From Datura wrightii (taxonomy: Eukaryota > Streptophyta > Magnoliopsida > Solanales > Solanaceae): 64,000 bases of DNA. A program made the position numbers and the translations under genes. Positions 34,643 to 47,200 of the stretch are shown here, one piece after another. Every line of letters starts with the position of its first letter. The first letter of the stretch is position 1. The notes beneath the pieces are model-generated. The model made no database searches. It worked only from the letters and a program-made list of their open reading frames with translations, and was not told the origin of the DNA. Where the stretch lies: assembly GCA_035772735.1 (NCBI GenBank), contig JASDFA010000010.1, positions 152,336,501 to 152,400,500 on the forward strand. The letters are read 5' to 3'.

Positions 34643-34654
34643 TTGTATCAGAGC
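34643..34654 (+). other. Primer binding site (tRNA-iMet) of the Tekay-type element
   Basis: TTGTATCAGAGC, one mismatch from the standard TGGTATCAGAGC, four bases after the LTR end at 34638. Confidence 0.75.
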
Positions 34655-34851
34655 CAGGTTTATCCTAGGGTGTCTGAAAGTTGCATTAAGTAGAGTGTTT
34701 TTTATGGGTGTGAAGCGTGTCACACTTATGACGAAGAGGCTACGAAATATTTTAGGAAATATTCCCTTCTTTCATTATCTAAGTCGTGCGATAAAATGTC
34801 TCTCTATCCTTCTAACTCGTGCTATACGCATTTGTAGAATCATGCCTTGTT

Positions 34852-37800
34852 GATGAGTTAACGGAAGAAGAAATAGAAATGGGAATGGCCACGAGAATGG
34901 CAATGGGGACGGGCATCAACAAGCCCCATCAGCCCCCGAGGATCATGTACCCGAGCAGGTTACCAACGCAGAGTTTAGGGAAGCCATACAGATTCTAGCT
35001 CAATCTTTGACCGCTCAAGTCAACCAACAGGTAGTAGCACATGCCCCTCAGAATGGGAATGCGGTAGCAGCGAGAGTTAGAGATTTTCTGAGGATAAACC
35101 CTTTTGGAGTTCCTTGTGTTAAAGGTGGACGAGGATCTACATGAGTTTATTGATGAGGTTCTGAAGATCACCCAAATCATGGGGTTTACTGAGGAGGAGT
35201 ACACGGATCTAGCCTTGTATCAGTAGAAAGGGGTTGCGCACATCTGGTTCAAGCAATGGAAGGATAGCAGTGCAGTTGGAGCAGGCCCTATTGGTTCGGA
35301 GGAGTTCCATGCCGCATTTCTGGATTAGTTCTTCCCTCGTGAGATGAGGGAGATTAAAGAAACTGAGTTTGTGAACCTGAAGCAAGGTAAGATGACAGTC
35401 TAAGAGTACGCTTTAGATTTCACTCACTTATCCAAGTATGCACTTGAGATGGTGATAGATCAGAGAGCCCGAGTGAGTCGGTTCATGCATGGGATAGCAG
35501 ATTATTTGGTCAAAGATTGCCGGACTGCGATGCTTCATCAGGATATTGACTTCTCCTGGATAGTTCTGTACGCCCAACAGATAGAGGCGATACAGGTGAG
35601 TGAGCGGGAGAGAGAGGCCAAGAGGGTCAGGACTAATAGATTTGGGTTCTCCTAGCAGAGACCTGGAGGTGGGCATCGTCAGCAGTCCCAACAAAGATCT
35701 TCAGCCCCATAGCCGTCAGCTATGAGTGTGTCATCCAGGTCTAGGCGCGACCATAGGAGATGAGCGTCAGTCGCTAGAGGTTAGGGCAGCAGGCCTGCAG
35801 AGTCCAGCATTTCGGAGTGTGGCAGGTGTGGCCGGAGACACACGGGCCAGTGTTTGGCAGGTTCAGGTGCGTACTTCGGGTGTGGGAAGTCTGAACATAT
35901 GCTCAGAGATTGTCCAAAAGCCAGATAGGGCTATGATAGGGGTCGAGGCCCAGCCTCCAGTTCAGCAGCTCCACCAACACGCCCAGCCCAGCAGGGGGTA
36001 TCTACTAGTGCGGGTGGTGGTCAGCGCCAGAACAGATTCTATGCCCTAGCATCTAGTTAGGTGCAGGAGGTCTCCCCAGATATAGTCACTGGTATGTTAC
36101 GAGTATTCCACCTTGATGTATATGCATTGTTAGATCCAAAGGCGACCTTATCTTTTGTGATGCCCTATGTTGGATCATGTGGTGTTAAGTGAGGGTGTAC
36201 AGGTGCACTATCAAAAGATAGAAGTGGTGAAGAATTGGTCTAGACCAGTTAGAAGGATACCAGGAGTTTCTTAAGTTTAGTTGGTTACTACCGGAGGTTT
36301 GTTGAAGGGTTTTCATCCATTGCAGCACCATTAACTGAGTTGACCCAGAAGAAAGTGAAGTTTCAATGGTCGGAGGCTTGTGAGAAAAGCTTCCAAAAGT
36401 TGAAGACTCGACTCACCTCAGCACCGGTGTTGACCCTACTTGACGGTACTGATGGGTTTGTGGTATATTGTGACGCTTCGAGGATCGGCCTTGGTTGTGT
36501 ACTCATGTAGCACGGTAAAGTTATAGCCTATGCTTCCAGACATCTGAAAGTCCATGAAAAAAACTATCTGACTCACGTCCTCGAGCTGGTGGCAGTAGTA
36601 TTTGCCTTAAAAATTTGGAGACACTATCTGTACGGGGTCCATGTGGATGTGTTTATAGACCAAAAAAGCCTATAGTACGTGTTCACCCAAAAGGACCTAA
36701 ATCTACATTAGAGAAGGTGGTTGGAGCTTTTTAAGGATTATGATATGAGTGTCCTTTATAATCCGGGAAACGCCAATATGGTGGCAGACGCTCTAAGCAA
36801 GCTTTCTATGGAGAGTGTATCTCATGTAAATGAGGAAAGGAAAGAGCTAGTGAAGGATGTGCATCGACTTGCACGACTAGGAGTTCATTTTGTTGACTCG
36901 AAAGATGGTAGTGTCATTGTTCAGAATGGATCAGAATCATCTTTAGTTACCGATATTAATCCTAGGCAAGACGAGGATCCTATTTTGGTAAAGTTGAAGG
37001 AAGCTATTCGAAATCAAAAGGTGGAGGTTTTCTCCCAAGGGGGAGATGGTGTGCTTCGATATCAGGGTCATTTGTGTGTACCGGATGCAGGTGACTTGAG
37101 GGAGCACATGTTGCATGAAGCTCATGGTTCCAGATACTGTATTCATTCAGGCGCCACCAAGATGTACCGTGACCTATGGAAAGTCTATTGGTGGAATAGC
37201 ATGAAGAAGGACATAGCAGAGTTTGTGGCTAAGTGTTCAAATTGTCAGCAGGTGAAGGTCGAGCATTAAAGACCTGGAGGTTTGCTTCAAGACATTAGCA
37301 TTCCTACTTAGAAGTGGGACGAAATCAATATGGACTTCATTACAGGTTTACCCCGCACTCGTCGACAATATCATTCTATTTGGGTGGTTGTAGACAGATT
37401 GACTAAGGCAGCCCATTTTCTACCGTTCAAAACTACCGATTCAGCAGCGGATTATGCTAATTTATACATTCAGGAGTTAGTTCGGTTGCATGGAGTGCCC
37501 TGGTCTATTATATCATATAGAGGTACTCAGTTTACCTCCCAATTTTGGAGATCGTTTCGAAAAGGACTTTGTAATCAGGTCAAGCTTAGCAGAGCATTTC
37601 ACCCGCAACCGGATGGTCAGGCTGAGCGGACCATTCAGACTCTTGAGGATATGTTGAGAGCGTGTGTGATTGATTTCAAGGGTAATTGGGATGATCATTT
37701 GCATCTCATTGAGTTTTCATATAACAACAGCTACCATTCCAACATACAGATGGATCCGTTTGAGGCTCTTTATGGGCGGAGGTGTAGATCACCTATTGGT

Positions 37801-38340
37801 TGGTTTGAGGTCGGTGAAGCTATAATGATAGGTACAGATTCGATTCAAGAGGCTTTGAAAAAAGTTCAGCTTATAAGGGAAAGGTTGAAAACAGCTCAGA
37901 GTCGTCAAAAGTCCTAGGCGGATGTGAGGAGGAGAGAACTAGAGTTTGAAGTTGATGATTGGGTGTTTCTAAAGGTATCTCCCATGAAGGGAGTGATGAG
38001 GTTCCGAAATAAACGGAAACTCAGTCCCCGTTATGTTGTTCCATACCGAATTGTGAAACGGGTTGGCAAGGTAGCATATGAGTTGGAGTTGCCTCAGAAT
38101 TAGCTTTAGTTCATCCAGTTTTTCATGTAACGCTCTTAAAGAAGTGTTTGGTTGATCCAGCTCTGGTTGTCCCGGTGGAGAGCGTAGGTGTGAAGGATAG
38201 TCTTAGCTATGAGGAGGTTCTGATGGAAATACTTGATCGTCAGGTTCGAAAGCTAAGAAACAAAGAAGTAGCCTTAGTCAAGGTTTGTGGAGGAACCAGC
38301 ATGTTGAAGGAGCTACTTGGGAAGCCTAAGCAGATATAAT
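34852..38340 (+). pseudogene. Tekay-type Ty3/gypsy gag-pol remnant with internal deletion
   Basis: Gag (about 34852-36057): an N-terminal Asn/Gly-rich part, then EFREAIQILAQSLTAQ, IDEVLKITQIMGFTEEEYTD, EFHAAFLD.FFPREMREIKE and a zinc-knuckle remnant FGCGKSEHMLRDC whose first Cys is now Tyr. A protease start (VYALLDPKATLSFVMPYV, about 36118-36172) jumps straight to the RT end (GVQVHYQKIEVVKNW, 36190), so most of the protease and RT is deleted. RNase H follows (FVVYCDASRIGLGCVL), then the integrase zinc finger (HEAHGSRYCIHSGATKMYRD, CSNCQQVK) and the integrase core at 37330-37917, where SYRGTQFTSQFW has Tyr in place of the second catalytic Asp (normally SDRG). A chromodomain tail (SLSYEEVLMEILDRQVRKL) ends near 38340. 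At least ten in-frame stops are present. It cannot transpose by itself. Confidence 0.9.
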
Positions 38341-38631
38341 GACTAAATACCCACATCTATCCCCTCCCAGCTCAGTTTCAACTTGAGGTATCAGTTTCCT
38401 CCTTAGTTCTCTATTAAGTTTCATCTTCAGTTCATGTGCCCCAGTTTCTTTCATGTCAATGTATGTGTGTATGATTCATGAATTCAGTTCAGCCATGTAG
38501 TTCTGTCCGGAGTCAGTCACTCCGTTAGTTTTCAACTCTAAATGCTTAGTATTTGATATGGCAGTTGCATTTCTCAGCTTTTTTGTATGTTTACCCACAT
38601 TCAAGGATGAATATTCCCAAGGTAGAGATAT

Positions 38632-40640
38632 TGTAATACCCCAAAAGCCCTAAGATTAGATCCGAGGGTTGAAATGGAGAAAATAGAATTTTCTGCACCA
38701 GGTCACAGGACAAGTCATCTAGTGACCTGTGAGGTGCACCATGAGTTGTGAGGGTGGACTTGGTTAGAATTTGGGCCAAGGAGTTGACCATGGGAGAGGC
38801 TACGAATCGTGGTCAAGTCTCTCATGGTCAGTGGTGGGCTTGAAGGTGAAGAGGTTGGACAGTGTAGGCCACGACTTGGTCACCACGAGTCGTGGTGTAC
38901 CTTATGGTGACCAGTGATGATGAATTTCCAGTTCTGGCAATGAGTTCTCACCATGAGTCATGGTCAGTGGCGACGAGTCGTCTAGTCCCTCGTTGGGACT
39001 GGCAGTGGATTTTTTCTGCGAATTTATGAAGAGCCTTTCCGTAATTTCTAAGTTCCTAAGGCTTAAACTACATCGTTTTAAGCTCAGAAAAGGGTGTTTT
39101 AAGAGAGTTAAGCTCATTCTAAACCCATTATCTTCCATGCATGCAAACTTAGTGGTTTCTACGGGTGATCAATCTTAGGATTCATCAAGTTCTTCCCCAA
39201 ATTCCATTGGGCTTTCAAGAGGGTTTGTAAAATCAGATTTCTCCCAGGTATGTAAGATTATGAATGGGTGTATTCATCCACACCCATGCCCAATTCCTCT
39301 TCAATTTCATGAAAGTTCTAGTTGATGAATCTATGGAGTTTTAACCCAACATGTGAATTCTCTAAGTATCAATCATGGGTATGGTCTATACATATTTCTA
39401 ATGTTGAATTATGATTAATGGGCATATTTTACAATGTTTTCAATTATAAATTATATTTTCAAGTTTTTACAAATTATGATGTACACCCATGGTAGTTCAT
39501 AAAAGTTAAGATTATGATATATGTATTCAAGGATGATGAGATATATATGATAAAAGTATGATTTCAAAATATTTATGTCCATGTTCATGTTTTTGAATGA
39601 TCAAGTCTATGTCAAGCATGTTAAGTGCTGGGCAAGCCCATGTGATCAAGTATATTTTATGATTTATCTAGACTTCATGTATTAGCTTACTACATAGATT
39701 TTGGAGTATAGGCTCCCAATATTTTCAGCTTATGGTATGGTTGGAGCCCAAGGCTCCTCATGTTATGATTTTAAACTATGCATGTATTTTATGATTCAGC
39801 TTCGTCACTAGATGATGGTCAGCTTCGTTGAAAAATGATGGAGAGAATATGCATGTTTTTAGAGTAGTATCTAGCACCGAGTAGGATAAGGGTCAGTCAA
39901 CCCTATGCCTCATAACTACGTGCCAACGCAGGTATGTTCAGATTATTTGGGGCCTTCTTTGTGAGCTTCCCCTGGCCCCAAAGGGCCTTCAGCTTGATAT
40001 CGACATCATGGTAGCGTCCTCAGCCCTAACAAGGCTTTGGGAGACTCTGTGCACTTGAGTTTAATAGTCGAGACCACGCAAGCTCTATCGTGGTAATGTC
40101 GGTTATAAGACTAGTCTCCCATTGTTCCTCATGATTTCAGTTATGTATGTACATCAGTCATGATATTATGTTTTCAGTAGATTTAACCGAATGGTCAGTT
40201 TTACTTATGATTATCAATTTACAGCTTTGGGTCATTCGATTCAGTTATGATATTCAGTTATGTATAAGTCATGTCAGATAATAGCATGCAAGTCGTATTC
40301 TCAAGGCTCTTATGATGATATGTTTATGATATGCATGATTTCTAATTTTACTTACTTAGCGATTTTACTTACCTTACATACTCGGTACATTCTATATACT
40401 GACCGCATACTCTATATTGCATTGTTTCATGATACAGACTCAGATATTCAGGCTTAGTACCGCCGTTAGCCAAATCCTCAGTGTTAGCACTTTCCAGCCA
40501 GAGTTGGTGAATCCTCATCTTTCGAGAGCCCTTCCTTTTAGTTGTATTTTCAGTATTTTCAGTTTCATACTTTAGTGAGTTAGTTGGGGTCTTGTCCCAT
40601 TAACTCGTCAGGTAGAGGCTTATCAGACATAATAATGTAT
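38632..40640 (+). repeat. 3' LTR of the Tekay-type element, 3'-truncated
   Basis: It begins TGTAATACCCCAAAAGCCCT after 'aaggtagagatat' and follows the 5' LTR to about 40632-40640. There similarity stops about 205 bp before the expected end, and gag of the outer element begins. The 40020-40600 part differs from the 5' LTR at only a few positions per 250 bp; the first kilobase differs far more, mainly by transitions and by several deletions. Confidence 0.88.
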
Positions 40641-41700
40641 GCTTGTGTGGATAATTTTCACCACCACTATGTCCAAATCACCAGTCATCACCACTAACCA
40701 CCTGTGTCATCACAACCACCACCACCATTACCGTCACTAACCACTAAGCAACAACAACAACCTCCGCCACCATTGTCAACCATCTGGAGTTGGCAGTATG
40801 CCCGATTTATTATGCATCCTTTGATCCACCATTTTTCTTGATGAATTGTAATTCTGAGGTCTTATAGACTGTCTAATAGCAACAAGATAATCCTCCTACA
40901 TTCTGGCACTTTTATAGACCTGAGACAACAATGTATCATTATTGATCTTTAAACAACATATAATTCATGTTTCAACCCTCCAATGAAACAACTACACATT
41001 TTTCTGGAATAAATTCACCTTAGTTAAATTCCTTTCAAACGTTGTCTGATATTCCTTCACACTTTTCACCTGTTTGATATTTTAATTTCTTTCATAGGGT
41101 CCTAAAAATTAGTTCCAAATCTCTCAACCAGAACCATCACATACTCATTCTAACTGGCTGGTTGCAAGTATTGTCTATATATCATAAATGACAAATGCCA
41201 TTGTATAGCTTCTCATTTCAATTATAAGGCTGCTACTACTTTTTCATTAGAAGCTACATTTTTCATTGAAAAGCTGCTCTATCTTAAACAATCAAGATCT
41301 CACATCCTCCCCTGTGAACTCAAGAATTCCATTCTTGACAATCAGGATATTCAAAGAAATCTACTACATCTAGACGCATGGGCTCAACATGATCTTCAGA
41401 GATAAATTTGTCTTTGCATTATTATCCTTCTTCTTCAGGGATGCTTGATAGATCTCAACCAGGTATCTTGGCGTACGATAAGTACATGACCGTTGCCCTT
41501 TTTCTCCTCGCAGATAGCATTTATTTTCTGAATTTTTTTTTGCATCTCTTCAAGCTTTGCATCCTTCTTGTTGCACTGCTGGTGGTAAAGGTCATTATTT
41601 GGTGCAAGATAACCATCATGGTTAGTATTTCTTTCTCGACCATGATTGAGGCCAGGACATTTTTTCATCTTGAAAGATTCGGAAAAATAGAACATGCTCT
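40640..41700 (-). pseudogene. Gag remnant of the outer minus-strand gypsy element
   Basis: Minus-strand fragments in decayed frames: a charged helical N-terminal part (KDAKLEEMQKKIQKINAICE, about 41590-41530), then SFMIYRQYLQPARM, VKSVKEYQTTFERNLTKVNL (about 41085-41025), NNDTLLSQVYKSARM and a Ser/Pro-rich end near 40700 encoded by a 'ccaccac'-rich tract. EYQTTFERNLTKVNL is typical of retrotransposon gag (Retrotrans_gag). Its orientation and its order relative to RT-integrase at 29335-32250 fit one element cut by the Tekay-type insertion. The 5' LTR is not found. Confidence 0.6.
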
Positions 41701-41939
41701 ACCCCTTCCTTCGATTGCGAACACTTAGTTTGGTGAAATTTTGTCTCATTTACTTAAGGAAATAGAATAGAACTAATAGGTCAACTTTTATGATTTTCAT
41801 TAAAATGGCATTATGTTGTTCAGCAACAAGAAGATGTGAAATTAGTTTAGAATATTTTGTGAACCTCATTTCCCCGTATTGCTACTGTAGGAGCATACTC
41901 GAGGCATGAAAAATGAAAAATATTTTCTCCATCATATCA
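41701..41939. other. Short spacer, nothing recognised
   Basis: AT-rich, no coding signal and no terminal repeats seen; it lies between two minus-strand gag remnants of different superfamilies. Confidence 0.4.
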
Positions 41940-42330
41940 TTATGAGTGATATTTTTTTCTGCATAATTTTAATTGTGAAATAACTTTAAACATGAAGAAA
42001 TTATACTCACTAATAGATTTAAAGTCTTGTAACCTCAAATGAGTCCATTCATAACATGTCTGTGGAAGAACGATCATCTTTAGGTAGTCATACCTATCTT
42101 TTAAATTATTCCATAGCACAAAAGGATCTCTAATAGTGAAATATTCTATTTTTAAATGTTCATCAAGATGATGATCGAGAAATATTATTGCTTTGGCACG
42201 ATCTTGATTTGATGCCTGATTTTTATCTTTGATGGTGTTTGCCAGACCCACCGCATCCATATCAATTTCTATATCCAACACCCATGATAGATAGCCTTTG
42301 CTCGATATATCCAAAGCAAGAAATTATTCT
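41940..42330 (-). pseudogene. Ty1/copia gag (UBN2-type) fragment
   Basis: An open minus-strand stretch of about 124 codons with DISSKGYLSWVLDIEID, ASNQDRAKAIIFLDHHLDEH, DPFVLWNNLKDRYDYLK and EWTHLRLQDFKSISEYNFFM. These blocks are the N-terminal part of the gag of Solanaceae copia elements. No zinc knuckle, integrase or LTR adjoins it, so it is an isolated fragment. The reading frame is open although the element is not functional. Confidence 0.75.
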
Positions 42331-42660
42331 CGAAAATTAATATTTAATGAGAAGAGATCATATCTTACGACATAAATGAACGTAAACTAGTACTAAGATA
42401 AACCCCCAATTAATATTTTTTAGTGGGTGTGTAAAAGAGAAACACGCATGATAATTTTAAGCGAAGAGAGCAATTCTTTTAAAAAAATATAGTGTGTTGA
42501 ACAATCTTTAGCAGATTATTGCCTTATTTTCTAACTTATTATTTTCATACTTATCGTAGACTATTTTATTCCCATCTAATTTTTTAATTTATTCTAAAGA
42601 GTAACTCATTATTCACCTCCCATGCGAAAGACGTATATACCCTACAGCCATCGCACCTAA
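42331..42660. other. Intergenic spacer before the LINE
   Basis: AT-rich; no gene, repeat terminus or RNA seen. The 5' start of the LINE cannot be fixed within it. Confidence 0.4.
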
Positions 42661-44299
42661 ACTTGTGTATCGTCGTTGAACCTAGATTTGCCTAATCCGG
42701 TGGCTATGGCCACCACCTTGTCAAGGTGGCCACTTTCTATGAACAAACCTTCTCTGGATTATGCATCAAAACTATGTCCTACTCTAATCATCACTAAATT
42801 AGTGCCTATTAAGCCAATTACATATTTGCATGAAGAACCTAGAGTGATTTGGGAGGAGGAAGAGGTGAATCAATTGATTCACAACGAAAATTTGCAATAT
42901 GTTGTTATAGGAAAATTTTTCTATGGATGGCTGGATATTCGAGATCTAAGAAAGATGATCCTGAAACAATGTGGTTTGAAAGAGGAATGCAATATCGGCT
43001 ATTAAATAATAGGCATGTTTTGATAAGGGCATCAATAATTGAGGATTATGTTAACCTACTATCGAAACTAGCATTTTATTTAACGCACAGGAAATGGACC
43101 TTTCCGATGCGAACTCTAAAAGTGGGATTCGTTGTTTGACCCGAAGGAGGAAACAACCACTGCTATTGCATGGATATCGTTCTCAGCACTTCCTCCAAAC
43201 TTCTTTATGAAGGAAATGGTTTTTTCACTTGCTGTTGCTGTTGGAAAACCTCTACAAGTTGATCTGGCAATAAAAAATAAAACAAGACCCAGTTGTGCCA
43301 GGGTCAAGGTGGAAGTAAATTTATTAGGAGAGTTTTCAAAGTGTATCAACATTGCAAAAAGGAAACATACAGGTAAAGTGGTAGAAAAATTGATTCGAAT
43401 CAAATATGATCATGTTCTCAAGTATTGCAGAAATTGCAAAATTCAGGGGCACAATGACCAGGAGTGCTTTATCTTACATCCGGAACTCTACCCACGTAGA
43501 AAGGAGGAGGAGCAACATGAAGGGAACAAAACTCACGATCCTAATCTAAAGGATCAAACTCAAGGAGATAAGGAAGTGAAACATATAAAAGAGTTGGAAG
43601 AGGAAGGAAAGAGAGAAGCAAGAAATACCGAAGTCTTCCAAACTCAAAGAAATAGGAGAAAGGGCAGAGACAGACAGATTCAGTAGTGGAACCAAAAACA
43701 GAAACAGAAAGCACTCACAAATGACAATCACTTTAAGATACTGAAAGATCAGGACAGGGTTGTGGAGGAAATACAAAGATCAGATGAAAATAATCAGGTA
43801 GAAGACAAAAAGTTAGAGGAAAGCCAACAAACACCTTTGACACCTAGAGAAAAGATTTCCGCACATGACATTGCATCATAAGGATCAGTTACTGCTCAAA
43901 GGATCAGAAAAAGACCTGAGGAAGAGGATCAGACAGCAATGATAGAGTGGAATCCAGAAAAGGAATCCAAGGAGATAAGGGATAAGGATGTTGTAATAGC
44001 TAGGGAGGATGTTTTAAATCCTCTAAACATGCAGACATATGATATTATGGAGGAAGGGTATAGAGGTATCCCAGAACTAAATCAATTAATAGCAGTTCAA
44101 AGAGAACAAGTTCAAGATCTGAAAGAGGATGAAGATATCCAAGAAAACATAAACAATGTCATTCAAAAAGGGGATTTACCCCCGGTAAGATAGAGGATTT
44201 AAAGACAAGAACCAAAAAAGGTAAAACTAGACAATCTGTTATACCTTTACAGGTTCAAATAAGGAGGAGTAGGGAGAGACAATCAATTAGTGATTAATG
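42661..44299 (+). pseudogene. LINE (L1-type) ORF1 remnant: DUF4283 and zinc knuckle
   Basis: Plus strand, broken by at least two frameshifts (near 43000 and 43130) and stops (43684, 43878). It shows PITYLHEEPRVIWEEEEVNQ and NLQYVVIGKFFYGWLDIRDL (42811-42957), a DUF4283-type domain. The next block is ETTTAIAWISFSALPPNFF and GKPLQVDLAIKNKTRPSCA, then a CCHC zinc knuckle YCRNCKIQGHNDQECF (43423-43470). A long charged tail rich in Lys/Glu/Gln extends to about 44299. DUF4283 plus CCHC is the usual nucleic-acid-binding first ORF of plant L1 LINEs or of related LINE-derived proteins. Confidence 0.8.
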
Positions 44300-47200
44300 A
44301 TTGACAAACTATTTTTTTGAAATATCATATCTGTTTATACTCAGAATTCTTTGAAAGAGTAATAGATCTGAACAAAAGACACCAATACTCTTTTATTGCC
44401 TTGATGGAACCATTTCAAGGACCAGGAGAATTGGAAGAATACAAGAGAAGACTGGGACTTCAACATGCTTTGATTAATTCCTCTTCAAAGATATGGATAT
44501 TTTGGATAGAATGCTGGGAGGCAATATATTATTAGACACAGGTCAATAGATTACTATGTCATTCAAAGCTCACAATACTTCCTTCAAGATAACATCAATA
44601 TATATTAGATGTAATGCATTGGAAAGGCTGAAATTGTGGGAGAGTTTGGAGAAGATGGCTGGTGGAATTCAAGACCCTTGAATTGTTGGGGGTGACTTTG
44701 ATGTGGCTCTGAATGAAGATGAAAAACTTGGAGGATTTCCTTTCTCTCAAAATTAGGCAATAGACATCGCTTAATGTATTAGTAATTGTGATTTAGTTGA
44801 ACTAAAATATAGTGGCAATAACTTCACTTGGTGGAACGGAAGACTTGAAGAAGAATGCATTTTCAAAAGACTTGATAGAGTAATGTTGAATTAGGAGTTT
44901 TTAAACATTCTTCCTTCAAGTGAGGTGCAACACTTAGATAACGGTCTGATCATGCACCTCTTCATGTTATTTGTAATTCAAATGAGGCTACGATGACTAG
45001 ACCTTTCAAGTTCTTGAATTTCTAGGTCAAGCATAGGCAATTTAAGGAGTTGGTAAAGGAAAATTGAAAGGCTGACTTTGTTGGTAATCCATTCATAGAG
45101 TCCAAGTGTAAGATTAAGAGGGTTAGGATGGCACTAGCAGAATAGAGTAAGAAGACCTTTGGTAACATTTTTCATCAGATAGATACATTGGAGGACATCA
45201 TAAAAGTGAAGGAAATCCAACTAGAGTTACATCCAACACAAGAGAACAGAATGACACTTAATAAAGCAGAAGTTGACTAGAAAAGGCATAGACATTTGGA
45301 AGAGGAGTTCTGAATATAAAAAGCTGGCATGAAATGGTTCTCAGAAGGGGATCAGAATACCAGTTTTTTTCACGCTTATGTTAAAGGGAGAAGGAGAAAG
45401 TTGTTGATTAGTGAAATTCACACACCAAAAGGTGTCTCTCTGAAGAATTCATCAGATATTGGGGCTCTGCTGTAAACTACTTTTATGAACAATTCAAGAA
45501 AGAAGACTGTATTTACAACTTTGAAATGCTAAAGAAACTTCCTATACTAATCTCACAAGAGAAATATGAGGAGATGACTAGATTGCCAATAGTGGAGGAG
45601 GTTAAGAAAGCTATTTTTGAACTGAATGTTGATAGTACTAGTGGTCCTGATGGATTTTCAGGAGTTTTCTTTCAGGAATGTTGGGACATCATAGGGGAGG
45701 ATGTTACAAGAATGGTGGCTACTTTCTTTTGTGGATATGAAAATACCTAAATTTGTAACCCATACAAATTTAATCCCCATACCCAAGAAAGAAAGAATAT
45801 CAGGATTTGGTGAATAAAGACTTATAAGTCTTCCTGATAATTTAAGACCTATAAGTCTAAGTACTTTTTCTAATAAAATTCTGTCTAGAATGATACATGA
45901 CAGAATGGCTGAATGTTTACCTCAGGTCATCTCTAAAAACCGGGCTAAATTTGTTAAAGGAAGAAACATTACTGAGAATGTCCTACTAGCTCAAGAAATC
46001 ATCAGAGACATTAGTAAGAGAAGCAAATGGCATAATGTAATTGTAAAGATGGATATGGAAAAGGCATATAATAGGGTTTCTGGTTATTCCTTACTAAAGT
46101 TCTAAGAAGTTTTGGCTTCTCAGAAATTATCATAGATATGGTATGGAGGTTGGCATCAAATAACTGGTATTCTATATTGATAAATGACCAGAGCTATAGT
46201 TTTTTCAGTTTATCAAGAGGGATAAAGCAAGGAGACCATATATCACCATGCTTTTCATTATTACAATTGAAGTGCTACCTAGAAGCTTAAATGAACTACA
46301 TAATGATGCTGACTACAAAAGGTGGAATGCCTAAGTGGATCCAAGACATTAATCATTTTTCATATGCAAATGATACAATCATATTTAGTTCTGGTGATAA
46401 GAAAATAGTGAGGAAAATACTGAAGGTTCTGGGAGAATATGAAAAGGTTTCAGAGCAAATGATAAATAAGAATAAAATTTTCATCTACATCCGTGAGAAG
46501 ACTCCAAGGTTGGTAGGGCACAGGTTGAAAAGATGTACAGGAAAAAATCAGGGATCCTTTCCTTTCACTTATCTGGGATGCCCCATATATTATGGACGGA
46601 AGAAAATGTCCTATTTTGAGGAGTTGGTCAGGAAGATCTCAAGAAGGATAATGATGTGGCAAAATAAATTCCTATCATATGGGGGAAGATTTGTATTGAT
46701 TACTCATATTTTGCAGTCTATGCCAATATACGTATTGTCAGCCATGAACCCTTCTAAAGGTATTATTGATCAAATTCACAAAGTCCTAGCTAGATTCTAT
46801 TGGAGCAAAATAGGGGATCAAAAAGGGAAGCACTGGATAGCTTGGGATGACATGTGTTACCCAAGAGAGAAAAGTGGTGTGGGATTTAAGTCCCTACATG
46901 ATGTCTCAAAAGCCCTATTTAAAAAATTATGGTGGAATTCAGAGTCTCCATAGGTTCCCTATGGGGTTCCTATATGTGGAACAAATATTGTAAGAAGCTA
47001 TATCCTATGCTAGCTCATGGTAAAAAGGGTGTCTCAGACATGGAGGAAAATGCTTGAGATCGGAGATGAAATAGACCAAGATATATGGAGGCAAATTGAA
47101 GCTGGTACAGCCAATTTTTGATTTGACAATTGGACTCAAAATGGTGTCGTGTGCTAGACTGATGAAGAAGATGGGGGAGAGGAGGAGATAAAAGTAAAAA

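Noticed and set aside
34064..40457. Nearly identical 65-codon open frames at 34064-34261 and 40260-40457
   Set aside because: They are the same position in the two LTR copies of the Tekay-type element; the identity comes from the LTR pair, not from a conserved gene.
41408..41728. 106-codon plus-strand open frame
   Set aside because: It is the complement of the gypsy gag N-terminal helix on the minus strand, which has recognisable family sequence.
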